This document shows positions 33,438 to 40,888 of a stretch of DNA of 64,000 nt, piece after piece. The notes below the pieces were generated by a model. That model saw only the letters and a list, made by a program, of their open reading frames with translations, was not told the origin of the DNA and searched no databases. The stretch comes from JAGXQV01 sp964527565 (GTDB lineage: Bacteria > Pseudomonadota > Gammaproteobacteria > Burkholderiales > Sulfuricellaceae): assembly GCA_964527565.1 (NCBI GenBank), contig CAZGOY010000002.1, positions 72,956 to 136,955 of the forward strand, read 5' to 3'. Each line of letters opens with the position of its first letter. The stretch's first letter is position 1. A program made the translations under genes and the position numbers.

Positions 33438-34631
33438 ATGATCAAACGGATCCGCAGCGAACAACTCAAGCCCGGCATGTTCATCCATGACCTGAACTGC
33501 GGCTGGATCGACCACCCCTTCGCCTTCAACACCTTCCGCGTCAAGGATGAAGGCACCGTCCAGAAAATCATCGCTTACGGCATTCGCGAAGTGTATATCG
33601 ACACGGCGGTCGGCCTCGATGTGACGGATGCCCAGACCCAGGCGGAAGTAGATGCAGAAATCCATCAAGGCATCGTCCGGGTGGCCGAGGGCAGAAAACC
33701 GCCCCCTCACGCGCCCCTGCGCGAGGAAATCGTGGCGGCACGACGGATTCACAGCGAGGCCAACAAGGTGGTGCACGATATTATGTCGGACATCCGGCTC
33801 GGCAAGCAGATCGAAGTGGAAAAGGTTGAGCCGGTGGTGGAGCGCATTACCGATTCCATCTTTCGCAACAAAGACGCGCTGACCAGCCTGTCGCGCATCA
33901 AGGAAAAGGACAATTACACTTTCCAGCATTCGGTGAGCGTCTGCGCCTTGCTGGTCGCCTTCGCCCGCGCCATGGAGTATGAGCGTGACGTCATCCTGGA
34001 AGCGGGTACCGGCGGACTATTGCACGACATCGGCAAGATGAAGGTGCCGGATAGCGTACTCAACAAGCCGGGCGCGCTCACCGCGCCGGAATTCACCATC
34101 ATGCAATCGCATGCCGCCCTGGGACGGGACATCCTCAAGGAAACTGCCGGGGTGACGGACATTGCCATCCTGATCGCCGGCCAGCACCATGAACGCTTCG
34201 ACGGCACCGGCTATCCAGACAAGCTGAAGGACGACGGCATCTCGGTTTTCGGGCAGATGGCGGCGATTGTCGATGTATACGACGCCCTCACCTCCAACCG
34301 CATCTATCACAAGGGCATGGAACCCACCGCCGCCCTCAAGAAGCTGTTTGAATGGGGAAAATTCCACTTCAACGAAGAACTGGTGCAACACTTCATCCGC
34401 GTCATCGGCATCTACCCGGTCGGCGCGCTGGTCAGTCTGGAAAGCGGGCAACTGGCAGTGGTGGTCCAACAGGGAGAGAAAAGTCTGCTGCAACCGCAGG
34501 TACGGATCATCTTCGACCTGGAAAAAGGCTATATCACCCCGCGCGATCTGGACCTGTCCAGCGGAAACGACCACATCGTCAACCACGAACTGGCGGACAA
34601 GTGGGGCATAGACCCGTTCAAATACATATGA
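33438..34631 (+). CDS. HD-GYP cyclic-di-GMP phosphodiesterase with DUF3391 N-terminus
   Basis: The 397-residue product starts with a DUF3391 domain (IRSEQLKPGMFIHDL, then WIDHPFAFNTFRV) and carries an HD-GYP domain with LLHDIGKMKVPD (HD at 196-197), GQHHERFDGTGYP (GYP at 258-260) and FDVYDALTSNR-type helix (VDVYDALTSNRIY). All metal ligands expected from family are visible. It should hydrolyse cyclic-di-GMP. It sits directly after the diguanylate cyclase and convergent with amt (40 bases between stops). Confidence 0.93.
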   Translation: MIKRIRSEQLKPGMFIHDLNCGWIDHPFAFNTFRVKDEGTVQKIIAYGIREVYIDTAVGLDVTDAQTQAEVDAEIHQGIVRVAEGRKPPPHAPLREEIVAARRIHSEANKVVHDIMSDIRLGKQIEVEKVEPVVERITDSIFRNKDALTSLSRIKEKDNYTFQHSVSVCALLVAFARAMEYERDVILEAGTGGLLHDIGKMKVPDSVLNKPGALTAPEFTIMQSHAALGRDILKETAGVTDIAILIAGQHHERFDGTGYPDKLKDDGISVFGQMAAIVDVYDALTSNRIYHKGMEPTAALKKLFEWGKFHFNEELVQHFIRVIGIYPVGALVSLESGQLAVVVQQGEKSLLQPQVRIIFDLEKGYITPRDLDLSSGNDHIVNHELADKWGIDPFKYI

Positions 34632-34670
34632 ACCCCAATAATATTTTCGTGTTGAACGGGCCTACAGACA

Positions 34671-35867
34671 TCACATTTCCCCTTCCGGCGTCGCCGAAAT
34701 CCGGTGCACACTCAAATCCGCGCCGTTGAATTCCTCCTCTGGGTCGAGGCGTATGCCCACCACCATTTTCAGCGCGCCATAAACCGCGAAACCGCCTGCC
34801 AGGGCGATGACGATGCCCAAGCCGGTGCCGATGAATTGCGACATCAGACTGACACCGCCCATGCCACCCAGCGCGCTCGCGCCGAAAATTCCCGCAGCGA
34901 TACCGCCCCACGCGCCGCACAAACCATGCAGCGGCCACACGCCGAGCACGTCATCGATTTTCCATTTATTCTGGGTCCGCATGAACATCCACACGAACAG
35001 CGCGCCCGCCACCGCGCCGGTCACCAGCGCACCCAGCGGATGCATCAGGTCGGAACCGGCGCACACCGCCACCAGCCCCGCCAAGGGGCCGTTATGCACG
35101 AAGCCGGGGTCGTTCTTGCCGATCACCAGCGCCGCCAGAATGCCGCCAACCATCGCCATCAGGGAATTCACCGCCACCAGCCCGCTGATAGCGCTGATGG
35201 TCTGCGCCGACATGACGTTGAAGCCGAACCAGCCCACCGTGAGTATCCACGCCCCCAGCGCCAGGAAGGGGATGCTGGAAGGCGGATGTGCCGCCATCAG
35301 GCCATCCCTGGTATAACGGCCACGCCGCGCACCCAGGAGAATCACCGCTGGCAGGGCGATCCAGCCGCCCATCGCATGCACCACCACGGAACCGGCAAAA
35401 TCGTGAAAGGACGCGCCGAACTGCGCCTTCAGCCAGTCCTGCAAGCCCAGATGCCCGTTCCAGGCAATGCCTTCAAAGAAAGGGTAGACAAAACCAACAA
35501 GTATGAAAGTCGCCGCCAATTGCGGGTTAAACCGGGCGCGCTCGGCGATGCCGCCGGAAACGATGGCGGGAATCGCCGCCGCAAAGGTCAACAGGAAGAA
35601 AAACTTGACCAAATCGTAGCCGCTTTTCTGCGTCAATGTTTCCGCGCCAGCAAAAAAGTCGACGCCATAGGCAATGCCGTAACCGATGAAAAAATAGGCA
35701 ATGGTGGAAACCGCAAAATCGGTGATGATTTTTACCAGCGCATTAACCTGATTCTTGCGCCGCACCGTGCCCAGTTCAAGAAAGGCGAAGCCGGCGTGCA
35801 TCGCCAGCACCATAATAGCGCCGAGCAAAATAAACAACACATCGTTGCTGACCGTCAGTTTTTCCAT
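34671..35867 (-). CDS. amt: Ammonium transporter Amt
   Basis: Inner membrane ammonium channel of 398 residues with about 11 transmembrane segments. Pore histidines are in VVHAMGGW and WPLHGLCGAWGG; the family motif FELGTVRRKN-type segment (AFLELGTVRRKNQVNALVK) follows the first helix. There is no cleavable signal peptide. I start at the ATG of 35867 (MEKLTVSNDVLF), preceded by GAGGG. No glnK gene is adjacent in the window. Upstream are a sigma-54 promoter and three NtrC-like boxes, so nitrogen limitation should induce it. Confidence 0.95.
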   Translation of the reverse strand: MEKLTVSNDVLFILLGAIMVLAMHAGFAFLELGTVRRKNQVNALVKIITDFAVSTIAYFFIGYGIAYGVDFFAGAETLTQKSGYDLVKFFFLLTFAAAIPAIVSGGIAERARFNPQLAATFILVGFVYPFFEGIAWNGHLGLQDWLKAQFGASFHDFAGSVVVHAMGGWIALPAVILLGARRGRYTRDGLMAAHPPSSIPFLALGAWILTVGWFGFNVMSAQTISAISGLVAVNSLMAMVGGILAALVIGKNDPGFVHNGPLAGLVAVCAGSDLMHPLGALVTGAVAGALFVWMFMRTQNKWKIDDVLGVWPLHGLCGAWGGIAAGIFGASALGGMGGVSLMSQFIGTGLGIVIALAGGFAVYGALKMVVGIRLDPEEEFNGADLSVHRISATPEGEM

Positions 35868-35902
35868 GCGACCCTCGCACCAGTAAATAATCCGGGCTGA
35901 CA

Positions 35903-35918
35903 ATCAAGAATCGTTCCA
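35903..35918 (-). promoter_or_regulatory. Sigma-54 promoter of amt
   Basis: Read on the minus strand TGGAACGATTCTTGAT matches the consensus TGGCACGN4TTGCW at 10 of 12 positions (GG and TTG kept, spacing correct). Transcription would start near 35891, about 24 bases before the amt ATG. Confidence 0.65.
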
Positions 35919-35948
35919 ACAATGACAAGCCACTGTTATTATTTTGAA

Positions 35949-35965
35949 TGCACCAGAATCATGCA
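35949..35965. promoter_or_regulatory. NtrC-like box 1
   Basis: TGCACCAGAATCATGCA matches TGCACYA-N3-TGGTGCA at 12 of 14 positions. It lies about 31 bases upstream of the sigma-54 promoter. Confidence 0.6.
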
Positions 35966-35973
35966 GCGCGCCA

Positions 35974-35990
35974 TGGACCATAGTGGTGCA
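35974..35990. promoter_or_regulatory. NtrC-like box 2
   Basis: TGGACCATAGTGGTGCA matches TGCACYA-N3-TGGTGCA at 13 of 14 positions, the best of three boxes upstream of amt, 25 bases from box 1. Confidence 0.65.
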
Positions 35991-36003
35991 TCAACAGCTC
36001 TTA

Positions 36004-36020
36004 CGCACCGTATTGGCGCA
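36004..36020. promoter_or_regulatory. NtrC-like box 3
   Basis: CGCACCGTATTGGCGCA matches the consensus at 11 of 14 positions and is itself palindromic. It is 30 bases beyond box 2. The remaining 160 bases up to the tRNA terminator hold no gene or site that I can recognise. Confidence 0.5.
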
Positions 36021-36185
36021 GACCACGAACATGGGAAGAACACACCTGCCGCCAGCTTACTATGCATAGCAAGTCTTCCAGCGAACAGCGCCTGCGGGCT
36101 GAGCAGGCACTGTAGACAATCCCAAACTCGGCTCGTTATTGTCTTGATAGAGAGGCCCACTAAAATCCGAAAGGGTCGCGGAAAA

Positions 36186-36214
36186 TAAAAAACCGGCTAG
36201 AAGCCGGTTTTTTA
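36186..36214 (-). terminator. Intrinsic terminator after tRNA-fMet
   Basis: AAAAAACCGGCT and AGCCGGTTTTTT form a stem with a 3-base loop, directly downstream of the tRNA on the minus strand and ending in a T-run. Confidence 0.85.
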
Positions 36215-36224
36215 AGGTTTTGTT

Positions 36225-36301
<77 letters not shown>

Positions 36302-36381
36302 TCAACGAAAAACATTATACCGTCATTACTCATCAACATCAAGAAAAATCTTGAAAAACTGCCTATCTGTTTGATTTTTAA

Positions 36382-38508
36382 TCATGAGTACAGATGACAA
36401 TACACTTCCTGCCCGGCATCGGCACGCGTGACCGCCGGATAGGTTTGGCGGCAGACTGGCAAAGCATGGCGGCAACGCGGGTGAAAGTGGCAGCCTTCCG
36501 GTGGATTGGCCGACGAAGGCAGGTCGCCTGCCAGGCGGATGATTTCGCGCTTGCTGCCTGAATCGGCGACGGGCACGGCGGAAAGCAGCGCCTGTGTGTA
36601 GGGATGGCGCGGCTGATTTAACACTTGTCCGGCATCCCCTCGTTCAACGATGCGCCCGAGGTACATGACCGCCACTTCATGGGCAAAGTATTCCACCACC
36701 GCCAGGTTGTGGGTAATGAAGAGATAAGCCAGCCCCAGGCTGTCCTGCAATGATTTCAGCAGATTCAATATCTGCGCCTGGACGGAAACGTCCAGGGCGC
36801 TGGTGGGTTCGTCGCAGACAATCAGCTTGGGAGCGACCGCCAGGGCGCGTGCAATGGCAATACGCTGGCGCTGCCCGCCGGAAAACTCGTGGGGATAGCG
36901 GCGCAATGCTTCCGATGCCAGCCCGACCTGTTGCAACAGCGCTTCCATGCGCGTCAGCCGTTGCTCTTTCCCGGCACCGGGGTTAAGCGCAGCCATGCCT
37001 TCTTCAAGGATGTCCCCCACCCGCATGCGCGGGTCGAGCGAGGCATAGGGGTCCTGGAAAATCACTTGCAGGTCGGCGCGGTGGAGACGCATCCGCGCCG
37101 CGCCTAGGCCGACCAGTTCTGTGCCGGCGTAGCGCACGCTGCCGGCAATGCCGGGAGACAGTTGCAGGATGCCCTTGCCCACCGTGGTCTTGCCGCAGCC
37201 GGATTCACCCACCAGTGCCAAAGTACGCCCGGCGGAAATCGCCAGGTCGACGCCATCGACTGCCCTGACATGCCCGGCAACACGCTGAAACAGTCCCTTG
37301 CGAATGGGAAAATGCACTTTCAATCCGGCGACTTCAAGCAATGGTCTGGCGGAATTAATTTCACCGTCGCCCCCTGTAGGAGGGGGCTTGCCCCCGAGGT
37401 TTTGATTTTCTGGCGGCTGAATGGAAAAGCTCGGGGCCATACCCGACAGCCTGTCGGCTTGGGCACAAGAGTCCCCTCCTACCGGCAAGGCTGTGTTTTT
37501 ATGAAGCGCCACGGCCAAGGCGCTAACCGCCAGCGTCTCCGTCAAGTGACAACGCACCCCCGCCTCCCCGGTTTCACGCCATTGCGGCACGCTGTCACGG
37601 CAAACGGCGGCGGCATGGGGGCATCGCGGCGCGAAACGGCAACCTTCAAAGGATTGATCCAGTCTGGGCGGCGCGCCGGCGATGACGTCGAGCAATTGCC
37701 CGCGCTTGCCGCGCCCAGGCAGTGAAGCGAACAACTTTTGCGTGTAGGGATGGTGCGGCGTGCTGAAAAAATCGCGGCGTTCGGCCAATTCGACGATCTG
37801 ACCGGCATACATCACCGCCACGCGATCGGCCATTTCCGCCACTACGCCCAAGTCGTGGGTAATCAGCAGAATTGCCATGCCGCGCTTCCTCTGCAAACCG
37901 CGCAACAACTCCAGCACCTGCGCCTGGATGGTGACATCGAGTGCCGTTGTAGGTTCGTCGGCGATCAGCAATTCCGGTTCGCAGGCCAATGCAATGGCAA
38001 TCATCACGCGCTGCTTCATCCCGCCGGAAAGCTGGAACGGATAATTGCCACAACGACGCACGGCATCGGGTATACCGACCTCATCGAGCAGTTCGGCGGC
38101 GCGGCCCTGCGCGGCCCGGCTATCCAGCCCGGCGTGACGCCGCAGTACTTCGACGATCTGCTGCCCGACGGTGAGCACCGGGTTCAGGCTGGTCATCGGT
38201 TCCTGAAAGATCATGGCAATGCGCTTGCCGCGCACGTCGCGCATGGCATTTTCCGGCAAGGACAACAATTCCTCGCCCCCCAGTTTGACCGAACCGGCAA
38301 CCACCCTCCCCGCTTCCGGCAACAGGCGCATCAGGGACAGCGCGGTCATGGATTTTCCGCAGCCCGATTCACCGAGCAGTGCGAAAGTCTCGTGGCGGCG
38401 GATGGCAAAGGTCACACCGTCCACGGCACGCACTGTGGCCTTGCCGCTTTCCAACTCGGTGGTGAGGTTCTCCACCTGTAACAGCGGCGGTAACGGAACG
38501 GGGTTCAT
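36382..38508 (-). CDS. Peptide ABC transporter ATPase, two fused ATP-binding domains (DppD-DppF/OppD-OppF type)
   Basis: Energy subunit of a peptide importer. The 708-residue product joins two ABC domains. The first has LLGESGCGKSMTALSL, the signature LSGGMKQR and LLIADEPTTALD; the second has LVGESGCGKTTVGKG, FSGGQRQR and LIVCDEPTSALD. Each ends in the cysteine-rich oligopeptide C-terminal region (GCRFAPRCPHA, GCHFHPRCRHA). Residues about 343-378 in the linker are the translation of a palindromic repeat (37376-37482), an apparent in-frame insertion. Its ATG overlaps the stop of the upstream permease. The substrate is likely peptides, but it is not proven. Confidence 0.93.
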   Translation of the reverse strand: MNPVPLPPLLQVENLTTELESGKATVRAVDGVTFAIRRHETFALLGESGCGKSMTALSLMRLLPEAGRVVAGSVKLGGEELLSLPENAMRDVRGKRIAMIFQEPMTSLNPVLTVGQQIVEVLRRHAGLDSRAAQGRAAELLDEVGIPDAVRRCGNYPFQLSGGMKQRVMIAIALACEPELLIADEPTTALDVTIQAQVLELLRGLQRKRGMAILLITHDLGVVAEMADRVAVMYAGQIVELAERRDFFSTPHHPYTQKLFASLPGRGKRGQLLDVIAGAPPRLDQSFEGCRFAPRCPHAAAVCRDSVPQWRETGEAGVRCHLTETLAVSALAVALHKNTALPVGGDSCAQADRLSGMAPSFSIQPPENQNLGGKPPPTGGDGEINSARPLLEVAGLKVHFPIRKGLFQRVAGHVRAVDGVDLAISAGRTLALVGESGCGKTTVGKGILQLSPGIAGSVRYAGTELVGLGAARMRLHRADLQVIFQDPYASLDPRMRVGDILEEGMAALNPGAGKEQRLTRMEALLQQVGLASEALRRYPHEFSGGQRQRIAIARALAVAPKLIVCDEPTSALDVSVQAQILNLLKSLQDSLGLAYLFITHNLAVVEYFAHEVAVMYLGRIVERGDAGQVLNQPRHPYTQALLSAVPVADSGSKREIIRLAGDLPSSANPPEGCHFHPRCRHALPVCRQTYPAVTRADAGQEVYCHLYS
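37376..37482. repeat. REP-like palindromic repeat, copy 2, inside a coding region
   Basis: GTAGGAGGGGGCTTG (37376-37390) is complementary to CAAGAGTCCCCTCCTAC (37466-37482) apart from small gaps, and CCGACAG/CTGTCGG forms an inner hairpin (37443-37457). On the minus strand it reads GGGGACTCTTGTGCCC, shared with the element at 6991-7030. It keeps the ABC ATPase linker open. Confidence 0.7.
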
Positions 38509-39914
38509 TTCATCCTCGGATCGAACGCATCGCGCACGCTATCGGCAAACAGATTGGCCGCCAGCACCAGCGTGAACATGAAACTGAAGGCCGCCGCCAG
38601 CGACCACCACACCATCGGCTCGCGCGCCATTTCCAGACGCGCGGCATTGATCATGTTGCCCCAGCTCTGGGTGGTGGGATCGACGCCGACGCCGACATAA
38701 GAGAGCACCGCCTCGGCCAGCACCAGCCCGGAAAAATCCAGCACCACGGCAATCAGCACGATATGCATGACGTTGGGCAGGATATGGCGCAGGATGATGC
38801 GCAGATGCCCGACGCCGAAGGCTGCCGCCGCCTGAATGAAGTCGGCCTCGCGCAACTTCATCGCCTCGCCGCGCAACAGGCGGCACAGGCCGGTCCAACT
38901 GGTCACGCCGAGGATCAGGCAGAGAAACAGCAGACGCATGTCGGCGCGCGCATTGACGGTGTCGAAAGCCTCCGCGTTGCCGTCCATGTAGACCTGAAGC
39001 ATCAGCACCGCCGCAGCGATCAGCAACACGCCGGGAATCGAATTCAGCGTGGTGTAAAGGTACTGGATGACATCGTCCACCCAGCCACGGAAATAACCCG
39101 CCGCAATCCCCAGCAACAAGGCAAAAGGCAGCATCACCAGAGTGGTGACGGTACCGATCACCAAGCCGGTACGGATGCTTTTCAGGGATAAATAGAACAC
39201 GTCCTGCCCGACCTTGTCGGTGCCGAAAATATGGTAGTGAAACGACAACGCCGCTGCCGCCGATGCGGCAAGCAAAATCCCGCCCAGCGCCGTCAGAATG
39301 GTGCGCCACGGCAGGTCGTCATCCTGCCCATGCCGGATCAGGTGCCACGCCGCGCCAGCCGGAATTCCGCGCCGTCGCGCCAGCGTCAGCACCAGCAGCA
39401 GCACGCACCCCCACCACAACACCAGCCCGTGGAACACCCCCTTGGCAGCGGTAACGGCAATATCGCCCAGGCGTTCGTCCGGGCTTTCCAAGTGCGCCCC
39501 GCCGTATTTCAGGCGTGGGAAGGCCCGCGCCTGCCCGCCATCCGGCAGTTCCGTGGTTTCCTTGGCGTAAAGGTGCAGAGCGAACGGGGCGGAATAGGTT
39601 TTTTCCGTGTGCTTGCGCAAGGAAGTCGCCATCAGGTCAAAAACGCTCAGCACTTCCGGCGAATACTGGCGCGCTCCGCCGTTTTGGGCTTGCGGCAGGG
39701 AGAACCGCAGATGCAGCGAATCCAGCAGGCCAATCGCGGTGAAGGCCGCCAAGACCACGGCGGAAACCATGCCCACCCGGCTGCGCGCCACCTTGCGCCA
39801 AGGGGCGACGAGGTGCTCGTGGCGCCGGATGCGCCAGGCATAGAAAACCACCCCGGCCACCAGCAGCCAGATCAGGGCATCGGTCCACAACAGGACAGGC
39901 TTGAACAGGATCAT
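38505..39914 (-). CDS. Peptide ABC transporter permease, DppC/OppC (YejE) type
   Basis: Inner membrane channel subunit, 469 residues, longer than DppC because of an N-terminal region with two transmembrane segments and a large extracytoplasmic loop, as in YejE-like permeases. The conserved cytoplasmic loop is EAMKLREADFIQAAAAFGVGHLRIILRHILPNV. The start is the ATG of 39912-39914, overlapping the previous permease stop (ATGA); a longer open frame upstream is out of register with the other permease and is rejected. The stop overlaps the ATPase start. Partner for the 325-residue permease. Confidence 0.9.
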   Translation of the reverse strand: MILFKPVLLWTDALIWLLVAGVVFYAWRIRRHEHLVAPWRKVARSRVGMVSAVVLAAFTAIGLLDSLHLRFSLPQAQNGGARQYSPEVLSVFDLMATSLRKHTEKTYSAPFALHLYAKETTELPDGGQARAFPRLKYGGAHLESPDERLGDIAVTAAKGVFHGLVLWWGCVLLLVLTLARRRGIPAGAAWHLIRHGQDDDLPWRTILTALGGILLAASAAAALSFHYHIFGTDKVGQDVFYLSLKSIRTGLVIGTVTTLVMLPFALLLGIAAGYFRGWVDDVIQYLYTTLNSIPGVLLIAAAVLMLQVYMDGNAEAFDTVNARADMRLLFLCLILGVTSWTGLCRLLRGEAMKLREADFIQAAAAFGVGHLRIILRHILPNVMHIVLIAVVLDFSGLVLAEAVLSYVGVGVDPTTQSWGNMINAARLEMAREPMVWWSLAAAFSFMFTLVLAANLFADSVRDAFDPRMK

Positions 39915-40888
39915 TCGAGACGTATCCGCGGGTCGACCAGGGTATAAGAAATATCCGTCAGCACCAGCCCGACGATGTACAGGAAGGAACCGAGAAACAC
40001 CATGGCGCGCACCACGGCAAAATCCTGCGCGTTGATGGCGTCGATGGTATAGCTGCCCAAGCCGGGAATGCCGAAAAACGATTCGCTCACCAGACTGCCC
40101 ATGAACAGCAGCGGAATCACCACCACCACCCCGGTCAGGATGGGAATCATGGCGTTCTTCAATACGTGGCCGAACAGCACGGCAAGCTCCGACAGCCCCT
40201 TGGCGCGCGCGGTGCGCACGTAGTCCTTGTTGGCTTCTTCGAGAAAGATGGTGCGATACCAGCGCGCGCCGCTGCCGATGCCGCTCACCACCCCGATCAG
40301 CACCGGCAGGATGAGAAACTTGAAGGCATCTGCGCCGCCCTCGAAACCGGAAATCGGCACCAGATGCCACATCTTGCTCACCAGATATTGCCCGCCGATG
40401 ATGTAGAACAAGCCGGAAACCGACATCATCGCCACGCATAGCACCACCCCGGAAAAGTCGATGTAGGTGGCGCGGAAAAACGCCATCAGCATGGCAAAGG
40501 TGATATTCACCGCCAACCCCACCAGCAGCACCGGCAGGGCGATGGACAGGCTCGGCCACATGCGCGCGCGAATGTCGCGTCCGATGTCGCGTCCTTCATC
40601 CGAACGCCCGAATTCAAAGGCGAACATGCTCACCGACTTCTCGAAAAAAATGGTCTCGCCGGCCTTGTCCACCCCGCTTGCCGCACTGTTCCACAGCAGC
40701 GGCTTGTCGTAGCCGCGTTCCCCCTTCCACTTGGCGATGGCTTCCGGCGTGACGTGCTTGACGCCCAGGTGAATGCGCGCCATATCGTCGGGAGTATTGA
40801 CCACGAAAAACAAGGCAAAGGTGAGCAGGTTCACCCCGACCAGGATGGGGATGGCGTAGAGGAGGCGGCGCAGAATGTAGGCGATCAC
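39911..40888 (-). CDS. Peptide ABC transporter permease, DppB/OppB (YejB) type
   Basis: The 325-residue membrane protein begins VIAYILRRLLYAIPILVGVNLLTFALFFVV, the usual OppB N-terminus, and has the permease signature RTARAKGLSELAVLFGHVLKNAMIPILT. I start at GTG (40886-40888), whose GTGA overlaps the stop of the binding-protein gene; the open frame continues upstream inside that gene without a plausible N-terminus. An insertion of about 50 residues (TPEAIAKWKGERGYDKPL and following) after the first helix is typical of the Yej-like subgroup. Confidence 0.9.
   Translation of the reverse strand: MIAYILRRLLYAIPILVGVNLLTFALFFVVNTPDDMARIHLGVKHVTPEAIAKWKGERGYDKPLLWNSAASGVDKAGETIFFEKSVSMFAFEFGRSDEGRDIGRDIRARMWPSLSIALPVLLVGLAVNITFAMLMAFFRATYIDFSGVVLCVAMMSVSGLFYIIGGQYLVSKMWHLVPISGFEGGADAFKFLILPVLIGVVSGIGSGARWYRTIFLEEANKDYVRTARAKGLSELAVLFGHVLKNAMIPILTGVVVVIPLLFMGSLVSESFFGIPGLGSYTIDAINAQDFAVVRAMVFLGSFLYIVGLVLTDISYTLVDPRIRLE

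Noticed and set aside
39915..40559. N-terminal extension of the DppC-like permease
   Set aside because: The extension is an out-of-frame reading of the other permease gene; the ATGA overlap gives a normal start.
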